DNA of 64,000 nt, from NCBI GenBank assembly GCA_016872775.1, contig VGZA01000001.1:248001-312000 (forward strand). Direction: 5' to 3'. Both the position numbers and the translations under genes were made by a program. Origin of the DNA: Planctomycetota bacterium. GTDB lineage: Bacteria; Planctomycetota; Planctomycetia; Pirellulales; Pirellulaceae. Numbering within the stretch: position 1 is the stretch's first letter; each line of letters starts with the position of its first letter. The notes beneath the pieces were generated by a model. It did no database searches, was not told the DNA's origin, and saw only the letters and a list, made by a program, of their open reading frames with translations. Of the stretch, positions 55,282 to 63,119 are shown in pieces.

Positions 55282-55617
55282 ATGACCGACGCGTTGCCGC
55301 GAAGCACGATCCGCCCCTTGCAGTTCCGCAACGGATCGGCGATCGGGATCAGCAACCGCTGGAACAAGGGCCAGTACTGCTCCATTCTCACGGCGACGGG
55401 AATCGTCGGCTGCGGTATCTACGACGTGCATACCGCTGGCGAATTCGGGCAGGCAATCGCGATCGCGAAAGGAACTCCCGCCTGCCCATTGGTCGAGCCC
55501 GAGGATCTGTTCGAGGCCAAGATCGTCGACATGACGCCTCGCGCGAAAGAACTTGGCATCGAACTGGGAATGACCGGCCGCGAAGCGGTCGAAAAAATGC
55601 TGGCAGCCGGAGGCTGA
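55282..55617 (+). CDS. DUF1805 domain protein
   Basis: 111 residues from ATG 55282 (MTDALPRSTIRPL); a longer frame from 55216 begins inside the preceding gene. The family core is visible: NGSAIGISNRWNKGQYCSIL, then VGCGIYDVHTAGEFGQAIAI and MTPRAKELGIELGMTGREAV. DUF1805 has no settled function. The gene lies 35 bases after the TIM-barrel gene and 4 bases before the symporter, suggesting that its product serves the uptake or processing of the same compound (inference). Confidence 0.8.
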   Translation: MTDALPRSTIRPLQFRNGSAIGISNRWNKGQYCSILTATGIVGCGIYDVHTAGEFGQAIAIAKGTPACPLVEPEDLFEAKIVDMTPRAKELGIELGMTGREAVEKMLAAGG

Positions 55618-55621
55618 ATAG

Positions 55622-56938
55622 ATGAATTCTCCTGGGCATCGATCTGGCCGATTGGCGCTGCATTGGCAGATCCTGATCGGTCTGCTGGCGGGCGCCGTGG
55701 CGGGACTGACCGCCCGTGGATTGCTCGACCCGGAAGCCACACAACGATTCGCCAAGACGTGGATCGAACCGATCGGGCAAGTTTTCCTGCGTCTGATCCT
55801 GATGGTGGTGATACCACTCGTCTTCTCCGCCCTGGTTCTGGGAGTCGCCGGGATTGGTGACGTTCGCAAGCTGGGGTGGCTGGGGTTGAAGACATTTCTA
55901 TTTACGCTGGTATTTTCGTCAGCGTCGGTTGTGATCGGACTGGTCCTGGTGAACGTCGTCCAGCCCGGCATGCGGCTTTCCGAAGAGAGTCGCTTGAAGT
56001 TGACGGAACGCTACACCAAAGATGTCGACAAAACCAAGGATCAGGCGAAAAAGGCCAAAACGCCGCGCGATACACTGCTCGACATTATCCCGAAGAACCC
56101 GCTGCAGGAGATGGTCGGCGCTTTGGACGGCAGTTCGCCGGGCGGTGGTATGCTGGCGGTGATGTTCTTCGCGTTGGCCATCGGTACCGCCATTACGGTG
56201 GCCGGCGATCGTACGCAGCCGCTGATCGCGGTGCTCGAGGGCGTCTACGACGTGGTGATGGTCGTGATTCAGTTCGCGATGCGATTGGCCCCGTTCGGCG
56301 TCGCGGCGATGGTGTTCACGTTGACCGCCGAACTGGGATTGGAAATCTTGAGGACCTTGGCCTGGTACGTCGGCACGGTGATTGTGGGACTTGCGATCCA
56401 TATGTTTGTGGTCTACTCGGCCGTTGTCTGGTCATTCGCCCGCATGTCGCCTCGTCGGTTCTTCGGCCGGATTACCGAGGTGATGTTGACGGCATTCGCG
56501 ACGTCGTCATCCAACGCGACGCTGCCGACATCGCTCCGCGTCACCGAAGAAAATTTGAAGGTGCCACGCGATATCACAAGCTTTGTGTTGACCGTCGGCT
56601 CCACCGCCAACCAGAACGGCACGGCGCTCTATGAGGGAATCACGGTGCTGTTCCTGGCGCAGGTCTTCGGCAAACAGCTCGGAATCGAGCAGCAGCTGAC
56701 GGTGGTGCTGATGGCGATCCTGGCCGGGATCGGGACGGCCGGCGTGCCGGGCGGAAGTTTGCCGCTGGTCGTCCTGGTATTGCAGACAATCGATGTCTCC
56801 CCCGACGGGATCGGAATTATCCTCGGCGTCGATCGGCTGCTCGACATGTGCCGCACCACCGTCAATGTGACGGGCGATATCGCAGTCGCGGCGTGCGTGC
56901 AGGGGAAGGGTGGCCAGGGCGGAGTTGCGTCGGGTTAG
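55622..56938 (+). CDS. Dicarboxylate/amino acid:cation symporter (SDF family)
   Basis: 438 residues with about eight membrane segments and the SDF signature: the re-entrant loop SSSNATLPTSL (after TAFAT), and the NQNGTALYEGI sodium-site helix. The other marker is GVPGGSLPLVVLVLQ. An extended hydrophilic insert (residues ~120-155, KLTERYTKDVDKTKDQ) lies between membrane segments. It should import dicarboxylates or acidic or neutral amino acids with Na+ or H+. Start ATG 55622, four bases after DUF1805. It ends 164 bases before the convergent second oxidoreductase gene, across the hairpin repeat. Confidence 0.93.
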   Translation: MNSPGHRSGRLALHWQILIGLLAGAVAGLTARGLLDPEATQRFAKTWIEPIGQVFLRLILMVVIPLVFSALVLGVAGIGDVRKLGWLGLKTFLFTLVFSSASVVIGLVLVNVVQPGMRLSEESRLKLTERYTKDVDKTKDQAKKAKTPRDTLLDIIPKNPLQEMVGALDGSSPGGGMLAVMFFALAIGTAITVAGDRTQPLIAVLEGVYDVVMVVIQFAMRLAPFGVAAMVFTLTAELGLEILRTLAWYVGTVIVGLAIHMFVVYSAVVWSFARMSPRRFFGRITEVMLTAFATSSSNATLPTSLRVTEENLKVPRDITSFVLTVGSTANQNGTALYEGITVLFLAQVFGKQLGIEQQLTVVLMAILAGIGTAGVPGGSLPLVVLVLQTIDVSPDGIGIILGVDRLLDMCRTTVNVTGDIAVAACVQGKGGQGGVASG

Positions 56939-56980
56939 CAGGGGGTCGGCTGCCACGGCTACCTATGGTGTGCAGGCTCT

Positions 56981-57056
56981 TGTGTGCCACGGGTGCCTTT
57001 CGTGTGCCCATCGTGTGCCACGGGCTCGGGACGGCCCTCACCCGTGGCACACAATT
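56981..57056. repeat. Interspersed hairpin repeat, copy downstream of the symporter
   Basis: TGTGCCACGGG (57014-57024) and its inverse CCCGTGGCACA close a hairpin with a 16-base loop. TGTGTGCCACGGGTGCC at 56981-56997 is a partial copy. 57026-57057 is a perfect inverted match, 32 bases, to 58406-58437 on the far side of the oxidoreductase gene. Confidence 0.75.
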
Positions 57057-57102
57057 CCCCCCGGTCTCCGCTTTTCCCTTCTCTCTTCTCACTTCTTGCA
57101 TG

Positions 57103-58296
57103 CTAGGTTGCTCGACGCTCGATGACCTGCCCGGTCGTTTTGTTGCGCAGGATCAGCTTGGCGACACCGTCGGGCATCTTCTCTTCTTTGATCAGGTAAT
57201 GGTCCTGATCGTAATCGCGGAGTGCCGCGACGTTGGGGACTCCCACCCGACCGCGCCAAAGGTCCAGCTGCACCGGTTCCCATCGCCGGGATTTCGCCGC
57301 TCGATACGCGGCGTCGATGATCGCATTCACCACATAGCCATCGTAAAACGTCTCCATCGGGGTTCGACCGGTATCAAGTGCATCGAGGACGTCGGCGAAC
57401 ATGTCGGTGTAGCCGAGTGCGCTCGGTTCGTCGCCTACCGGGAACAGCCAGCCTGTCGAGCCCTCGGCCTTCTCCGCGACGTATCCTCCCTGACCGACGG
57501 CAGTGAACATCTCCATGCCGGTGCGGAGCCAGTGATTCAGCCAGATCGTGCCTTCGGTGCCGGCCACTTCATCGCGCAGATCCATGCCTCCGCGAAAGGC
57601 CCAGCTGACTTCGAATTGCCCGACGGCGCCGTTCTCGTATTTGACGAGCCCGACCGCGTGGTCCTCGGCTTCGATCGGGTGGACCTGCGTATCGGCCCAG
57701 CAACTGACTTCGACGGGTCGAATATCTTTGCCGATGAAATTCCTGGCGATTTCGATACAGTGGCAGCCCATATCGATGATCGCTCCGCCGCCCGACAGCT
57801 CCTGGTTCCAGAACCAGTCGCTGTGCGGGCCCGGGTGGGTCTCGCGCGACCGCACCCAGAGCACCTTGCCCAGCGCGCCGGCACGCACCGCCTGCAGCGC
57901 CTTGAGTGTCTTGGGCGTATAGACGAGATCCTCGAGGTAAGCGTGGAAGACGCCCGCTTTTTCCACGACATCGAGCATCCGCCGTGCTTCTTCGGCGTTC
58001 CGGCCCAGTGGCTTGGTGCAGAGGACCGCTTTCCCGGTTCGAGCGGCTGCGGTGACGGCCGCCTCGTGCAAGTAGTTCGGCAGCCCGACCATCACGACGT
58101 CGGAATCGGACCCGGCGACGGCCTCTTCCAGGTTGTCGGTTGCCCGGGGAATCGCCCACTCGCCGGCGAACTTTCTCGCTCGTTCGATCGATCGCGAATA
58201 AGCGACGGTCACCTTGTCGCGCCCGCGATGCTCCTGCAGTGCCTTGGTGTAAAACATGCCGATCAAGCCGGTACCGAGCATGCAGATTCGACGCAT
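57103..58296 (-). CDS. Gfo/Idh/MocA family oxidoreductase
   Basis: 397 residues from ATG 58296. NAD(P)-dependent Rossmann fold with [17 protein letters not shown] and the substrate-domain segment [17 protein letters not shown]. The family Lys motif EKP reads TKP here ([11 protein letters not shown]), keeping the Lys. No signal peptide, so cytoplasmic. Substrate unknown; sugars, inositol or their derivatives are usual. It lies alone between inverted copies of the hairpin repeat, converging on the symporter. Confidence 0.9.
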   Translation of the reverse strand: MRRICMLGTGLIGMFYTKALQEHRGRDKVTVAYSRSIERARKFAGEWAIPRATDNLEEAVAGSDSDVVMVGLPNYLHEAAVTAAARTGKAVLCTKPLGRNAEEARRMLDVVEKAGVFHAYLEDLVYTPKTLKALQAVRAGALGKVLWVRSRETHPGPHSDWFWNQELSGGGAIIDMGCHCIEIARNFIGKDIRPVEVSCWADTQVHPIEAEDHAVGLVKYENGAVGQFEVSWAFRGGMDLRDEVAGTEGTIWLNHWLRTGMEMFTAVGQGGYVAEKAEGSTGWLFPVGDEPSALGYTDMFADVLDALDTGRTPMETFYDGYVVNAIIDAAYRAAKSRRWEPVQLDLWRGRVGVPNVAALRDYDQDHYLIKEEKMPDGVAKLILRNKTTGQVIERRAT

Positions 58297-58393
58297 CGTT
58301 GGTCCCTTGAAACGTTAAAGTGGCGGCAATGACCCGCGAGCTGCGCAGCGTAACAGAGGCGCGCCGTGAATTCGAGCCCCAGAGACAGTCGTC

Positions 58394-58465
58394 CATATGT
58401 GCCACGAATTGTGTGCCACGGGTGAGGGCCGTCCCGATCCCGTGCCGATTGTGTGCCACGGGGCG
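58394..58465. repeat. Interspersed hairpin repeat, copy upstream of DUF1501
   Basis: TGTGCCACGGGTGAGGG followed by CCGTCCCGA and CCCGTG, then a second TGTGTGCCACGGGG at about 58450-58463. 58406-58437 matches 57026-57057 in inverted orientation over 32 bases with no mismatch. It forms the outer flank, with the symporter-side copy, of the oxidoreductase gene. Confidence 0.75.
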
Positions 58466-58541
58466 CCCAGTTTTGCTGACCCAATGGAGTCCTCATAAAC
58501 GGCACAGTTTGCACCCCTGCACCGTTCGACCTTCAATTCTG

Positions 58542-58571
58542 TTGACTTTCGAGTCGAAGTCGGTCTAAGAT
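58542..58571 (+). promoter_or_regulatory. Sigma70-type promoter of the DUF1501 gene
   Basis: TTGACT (58542-58547), an 18-base spacer and TAAGAT (58566-58571), about 45 bases upstream of the ATG at 58616. A GGGAGGC Shine-Dalgarno lies just before the start. Confidence 0.55.
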
Positions 58572-58615
58572 CGTGGCCGGTAAGTCGATGAATCCCATGC
58601 TCAGGGAGGCCTGCC

Positions 58616-59941
58616 ATGCTGGACCTGTTGCTGCACGGTTCAAACTCTGGTGATCGCAACAAATCTTGCCGAACCGGAGCCGCGACGCGGCGCGATTTCA
58701 TGCGCGTCGGTTCGCTCGCTGCAGGCGCTTTGACCCTGCCGATGTTGCTGCGCAGTCGGGCGGCGGCGGTCGAGTCGGGCAAGCCCGCGAACAGCAAATC
58801 CGTGGTATGGCTCTGGCTGGGTGGTGGACCGACGCATGTCGAGACATTTGATCCAAAAATGTCGGCGCCGTCCGAATACCGCAGCGTGACGGGAGAGGAA
58901 TCGACGTCGATCCCGGGCGTCACGATCGGCGGCACGTTCCCGCAGATCGCCAAGGTCGCGCACCAGATGGCGTTCGTGCGGTCGTTCGCCCACACGAACA
59001 GCGGACATGCCGGCGGTACGCATTTCATCATGACCGGTTACGACAACCGTCAGGCCGATAACGGTGGACTACCCGGTCGTCCGTCGATCGGATCGATTTT
59101 GTCGCGGTGCCGAGGCGCCAGTCATCCGGAAAGCGGTATCCCGACCTACGTGCGGATGGGCAACATCTTTGCCGACGGCCCATCGTTCCTCGGCGCCGGT
59201 TACGGCCCCTTCGATCAGAACGGGCAAGCGCGTCGCAACATGAATCTCAGTCTCGATCAGACGCGAATTAACGACCGCCGCAAACTGCTCTCGGATCTGG
59301 ATCGGCTCGATCGCGAACTTGACCGCACGGGGACCATGCAGGGGCTCGACAAGTTCGAACAGCAGGCGTTTAGCCTCGTTTTTGGCAGTGCTCCGCAGGC
59401 GTTTGACTTGAAGCGCGAAGATGCCAATACCGTCCAGCGGTACGGCAAAGGTCTTGGCGAGCAACTCTTGACGGCGCGGCGCTTGTGCGAGGCGGGTTGC
59501 GGATTTGTGACGATCCAGTACGGCGGCTGGGATATGCACGGCAATATCGCGCAGGCCATGAAACAACGTTCGCCGCAAATGGATCAGGCCGTCTCCGCGT
59601 TTGTCGACGACCTGTATAAGCGCGGGCAATCCGACAACATTCTGCTGGTGATCACGGGTGAGTTCGGCCGCACACCGCGCGTGAATCGGGGCGCGGGCCG
59701 CGATCACTGGGCCCCTTTGAGCGCGCTGGCGCTGGCCGGCGGCAGCCTGAAGATGGGGCAGGTGATTGGCGAATCGGCGTCGAAAGTCGACGTCCCAAAA
59801 TCCAAGCCGATCACCCCGCAGGACCTGCTGGCCACGATCTTCGAGGTGCTCGACATCCCTCAGAAAATTCAGTTCCCCAGCAACGCCGGACGCCCGACGT
59901 TCATGAACGAGCGAGGCGCACCGATCCCGGAATTAGTGTAA
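58616..59941 (+). CDS. DUF1501 domain protein
   Basis: 441 residues, a widespread planctomycete secreted family related to sulfatase/alkaline phosphatase-type folds. The Tat leader is TRRDFMRVGSLAAGALTLPMLL. The core holds WLWLGGGPTHVETFDPK, GEFGRTPRVNRGAGRDHWAP and AGRPTFMNERGAPIPEL. The GGGPTH and GEFGRTPR blocks are the usual conserved positions; a hydrolase role has not been proven. Start ATG 58616 with GGGAGGC. It is the only DUF1501 gene here and has no DUF1553/DUF1549 cytochrome partner beside it. Confidence 0.92.
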   Translation: MLDLLLHGSNSGDRNKSCRTGAATRRDFMRVGSLAAGALTLPMLLRSRAAAVESGKPANSKSVVWLWLGGGPTHVETFDPKMSAPSEYRSVTGEESTSIPGVTIGGTFPQIAKVAHQMAFVRSFAHTNSGHAGGTHFIMTGYDNRQADNGGLPGRPSIGSILSRCRGASHPESGIPTYVRMGNIFADGPSFLGAGYGPFDQNGQARRNMNLSLDQTRINDRRKLLSDLDRLDRELDRTGTMQGLDKFEQQAFSLVFGSAPQAFDLKREDANTVQRYGKGLGEQLLTARRLCEAGCGFVTIQYGGWDMHGNIAQAMKQRSPQMDQAVSAFVDDLYKRGQSDNILLVITGEFGRTPRVNRGAGRDHWAPLSALALAGGSLKMGQVIGESASKVDVPKSKPITPQDLLATIFEVLDIPQKIQFPSNAGRPTFMNERGAPIPELV

Positions 59942-60016
59942 ACTGTCCGCACCGGTCGCGCCGTTCGCCCCGCGGCGGCATTACTCGATCTTCGAATTCA
60001 CTTGCTGAAGCTACGA

Positions 60017-60499
60017 ATGGACGCGAAAGAGGCCTTGCGCATTTCCATGAATATGGGCAACTACGTCGCCACCGCCTATCTTGAAGATCTGTCCGACGCG
60101 GACTTGCTGCATCGGCCCGCACCCGGTTGCAACCATATCAATTGGCAGCTGGGGCATCTGATTGCGTCCAGTGGCCACCACATGTCGAAGATCTCGCCGG
60201 CGGCTGTCATGCCATTGCCTGCCGGATTTGCGGAAAAATACTCGGCGGCAACCAGCGGGGTCGATGATCCGGCAAGGCTCTGCAGCAAGGCGGAACTGGC
60301 GGATCTGTTTCGACGCCAGCATGAACATGCTCTCAAGGTCCTTGCCGAACTCCCCGATAGTGAACTCGACCGAAATTCCGGTCTGGAATATGCCCCGACC
60401 GTGGCCTCCTTGTTATCCATGGAAGGCAGCCACGTCCTGATGCACGCAGGACAATGGGCGGTGATCCGCCGTCAATTAGGCCGCAAGCCGCTGTTCTAG
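60017..60499 (+). CDS. DinB family protein
   Basis: 160 residues from ATG 60017 (MDAKEALRISMNMGNYV); a start at 60002 is possible. Four-helix bundle with the DinB metal-binding His pattern: NHINWQLGHL and the C-terminal SHVLMHAGQWAVIRRQLG. Some DinB-type proteins are thiol-dependent transferases; most are uncharacterised. It ends 9 bases from the convergent subtilisin-like gene. Confidence 0.85.
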   Translation: MDAKEALRISMNMGNYVATAYLEDLSDADLLHRPAPGCNHINWQLGHLIASSGHHMSKISPAAVMPLPAGFAEKYSAATSGVDDPARLCSKAELADLFRRQHEHALKVLAELPDSELDRNSGLEYAPTVASLLSMEGSHVLMHAGQWAVIRRQLGRKPLF

Positions 60500-60508
60500 C
60501 TTGCAGTC

Positions 60509-61480
60509 TTACTTCGTGTCAAACACCGCGTCGAGTGCCGCCTTCAGGTCGAGGCGCCGGAACGTCCGCCCACTGGCGGTGTCGGTCACGGGCACTCCCG
60601 TGCGCTGCAGGATGGCGAGCATCGCTTCGGGAAAATTCGGCCCGTCGGCATGCCAATTGTATTTCGCGGCGTCGATCGCTTCACGCAGCAGCATGACCGA
60701 ACCGCAGCAGATCGCATTGGACGACGACGTGGCGGCGGCCGGAACCAGGAGGTCGACCTTGGCGTGCCGGTCGAGATAGACTTCGTCCTTGCCTTGCCGC
60801 ACGGCGCCGATCGCGAAGCAATTCGGTTGGCAGGCAGGCCAGGAAATACCGTTGCGAAAATCGTGATTGCCCGTCGGCGCACTGACCCAGATCCCCAGCA
60901 GACGCAGCCGCCGGAGCTTCTCGTCGATGACGGTCGGCACCGGTTCCGCGTGTTCCAGGTCATCCACGGGGGCCAGATTAACGGTCGTGATCTGGTACCG
61001 TTCGTGGTTGTCGATGATCCACTGCAGGCCCTTGGCCAGCGTCTCGTGATCGGCGATCTTGCAATGGCAGCATTCCAGCGCCCGGATCACAGCAACCTGA
61101 TTGTTAAACGCGACGCCCCGTTTCCCTTGATGGTTCAGCGACGATGGGATCCCGATCGTCGATCCGTGATAGCCTTTGCCCTCGTGGCGCGGGTCATCGT
61201 CGCCGTCGACGCTGTCGTAGCTGACCCGTACTTTGGGCACACCGTCGACGCTCGCCTTCCATTCCGCCATCGACAAGTCACAACCATCGTCGACCAGGGC
61301 GAGCGTCTGCCCTTTTCCGAAGCGGAGTCGATCGCGGTAGGCGTCCCAGGCAACGACGATCCGCGCGTGAATGAACGAGGGTGGATCCGCGGGTTCCGCG
61401 GCGACAACGGATCCGGCCAACAAGCTTCGAACGGCGATCGCGGTAATGGTTAGAACGTGAAGAGACGGGCAAGCACACAT
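60509..61480 (-). CDS. Secreted subtilisin-like (S8) serine protease
   Basis: 323 residues from ATG 61480 (MCACPSLHVLTITAIAVRSLLAGSVVAA), a signal peptide. The triad is Asp65 (ALVDDGCDLS), His105 (GKGYHGSTIG) and a serine in ATSSSNAICCGSVML at about 252-254. The oxyanion Asn205 lies in APTGNHD. The serine loop is not the standard GTSMAAP; it lacks the Gly and Pro of that motif, so activity may be altered. Otherwise the order and spacing of the residues fit S8. It is convergent with the DinB gene and divergent from the beta-helix gene. Confidence 0.8.
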   Translation of the reverse strand: MCACPSLHVLTITAIAVRSLLAGSVVAAEPADPPSFIHARIVVAWDAYRDRLRFGKGQTLALVDDGCDLSMAEWKASVDGVPKVRVSYDSVDGDDDPRHEGKGYHGSTIGIPSSLNHQGKRGVAFNNQVAVIRALECCHCKIADHETLAKGLQWIIDNHERYQITTVNLAPVDDLEHAEPVPTVIDEKLRRLRLLGIWVSAPTGNHDFRNGISWPACQPNCFAIGAVRQGKDEVYLDRHAKVDLLVPAAATSSSNAICCGSVMLLREAIDAAKYNWHADGPNFPEAMLAILQRTGVPVTDTASGRTFRRLDLKAALDAVFDTK

Positions 61481-61642
61481 CGGTTGCTCCTGAGGGAATC
61501 TCGTCGAGAATACATTGCCGAGTCTGCGGTCGAGTTGCCCTGTGGTCGAGTTGCTCGGCAACTGCGATCGAGGGGCCGTTTCAGGGTAGCCGCTGTCTGC
61601 GTTAGAATCAAACCGATTTACGGGCCCCAGGAGGGACGGACC

Positions 61643-63091
61643 ATGGCCAATGTCTACGATTTCGGTGCCGCGGGCGACGGTGAAACCGACGAGACCGATG
61701 CGCTGCAACATGCACTCGACGCGGGCGACGGCATCCTGCGGCTGAACAAAGGCACCTACCGCATCTCCCGGCCGCTGGTGCTCGACCTGACGCGCCAAGG
61801 ATTCAGCGCGGTGCGCGGTGAATCGGGAACGTCGAGAATCATCATGACCGGCCCGGGCCCGGCGATGCGGATCATCGGTGATCATCAAGGTACGGCGCAG
61901 CCCGCGACCGTCCGCCCAGCCACCTGGGACCGCGAGCGGTTCCCTCAGGTAAGCGGGCTGGAAATTGTCGGTGAGCATCCGGAAGCGGTCGGGATCGAAC
62001 TCCGCAAGACGATGAAGTGCGTCGTTTCGCAAGTTCTCGTCCGGCGTTGCCGCTACGGACTGCACCTGGTGGAGCGCAACCGCGATTTCCTGCTGGCCGA
62101 TTCCCACTTCTACGACAACCACGAAATCGGTGTCTTCCTCGACTGCTGCAACCTTCATCAGATCAACATTCACGGCTGCCACATCAGTTGGAATCGAGTC
62201 GCCGGGATCATGTCGCTGGCGGGCGACATCCACAACCTGCAGATCGTCGGCAACGACATCGAGTACAACAACGTGACGTCGTCACTTCCTGGCAAGCCGG
62301 CCGAAGGTGATTCCGCGTTGAGCGGACATGACGGTGGCTCCGAGATTTTCTTTGATGCTCGGGAAGGCATCGTCAGCGAGGTGACGATCAGCGGCAATAC
62401 GATCCAATCGACCGTGCAAAAAGGCGGCGCGAACCTTCGCATCTGGGGCGCCGAGATCGAAGCACAGCCTCGTGCCGACACGCCGGCGAGTGCGAAACCC
62501 GATACGGTGCACGTGATCAACGTGACCGGTAATGTGCTCGGCAGCCAGTGGCGCGGGGTCGAATTGCGAAACATGTCGCGGGCGACAATCACCGGAAATA
62601 CCATCTACGACAGCGCGGATCTTTCGATCGTCGGCTACCGCTGTTCGGGAATTGTGGTCAGTGGCAACTCGTTCTCCTGGCGCGGAATCGACTCCGAGCC
62701 AGTGAAAGACGGCATTCGATTTGAAGACAGTGACAATGTGCTGATCAGCTCGCTGGTCACGCAGCGGCTGTGCGCCGGATCGGCAGAGCAGGGGGCTGCC
62801 ATTACACTCGTCCGCTGCCGTGACTGTGGAATCTCTGACTGCCAGGTCCTCGACCCGTTGCACCGGGGCATCGAGCTGGCCGATTGCCAGCGCTGCCGAG
62901 TCGCCAACAACACCATCGTCGACCGCCGCGTCCAGCGCACGATGCGGAATGCTATTCGCATCACCGGCCAGGGGCGGGACAACCTGATCGCCGGAAACAT
63001 CCTGGGCAGTGCGGTCGATAAACTGATCGACGTTGATGATCCATCCACGGCGATGGAAAACAACATCCACGCTCTTGACGTGGCGCGATGA
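61643..63091 (+). CDS. Right-handed parallel beta-helix (pectate lyase-like) protein
   Basis: 482 residues from ATG 61643 (MANVYDFGAAGDGETDETDAL), which gives the classical pectate-lyase-superfamily N-terminus; an ORF extension upstream to 61457 lies in non-coding sequence. GAGGGAC precedes the ATG. Repeating coil turns are clear: VVSGNSF, VTISGNTI, INVTGNVL, IVGNDIEYNN, ISDCQVLDPLHRGIELADCQRCRVANNTI. There is no signal peptide, unusual for a polysaccharide-active protein. Substrate unknown. It lies 28 bases before the partial gene at the right edge, on the same strand. Confidence 0.85.
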   Translation: MANVYDFGAAGDGETDETDALQHALDAGDGILRLNKGTYRISRPLVLDLTRQGFSAVRGESGTSRIIMTGPGPAMRIIGDHQGTAQPATVRPATWDRERFPQVSGLEIVGEHPEAVGIELRKTMKCVVSQVLVRRCRYGLHLVERNRDFLLADSHFYDNHEIGVFLDCCNLHQINIHGCHISWNRVAGIMSLAGDIHNLQIVGNDIEYNNVTSSLPGKPAEGDSALSGHDGGSEIFFDAREGIVSEVTISGNTIQSTVQKGGANLRIWGAEIEAQPRADTPASAKPDTVHVINVTGNVLGSQWRGVELRNMSRATITGNTIYDSADLSIVGYRCSGIVVSGNSFSWRGIDSEPVKDGIRFEDSDNVLISSLVTQRLCAGSAEQGAAITLVRCRDCGISDCQVLDPLHRGIELADCQRCRVANNTIVDRRVQRTMRNAIRITGQGRDNLIAGNILGSAVDKLIDVDDPSTAMENNIHALDVAR

Positions 63092-63119
63092 TTCGTGGGG
63101 CTTTTTGGGAGTATTGGTC

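Larger units (their letters stand above)
58297..58615. other. Gap between the second oxidoreductase and DUF1501 genes
   Basis: 318 bases without a convincing gene. It holds the hairpin-repeat copy 58406-58465 and the DUF1501 promoter at 58542-58571. ORFs are shadows. Confidence 0.5.

Noticed and set aside
56848-58332. 494-codon plus-strand ORF
   Set aside because: It runs through the repeat and antisense to the clear Gfo/Idh/MocA gene.
57026-58437. Complete insertion sequence
   Set aside because: The inverted repeats enclose an oxidoreductase, not a transposase, and no target duplication is seen.
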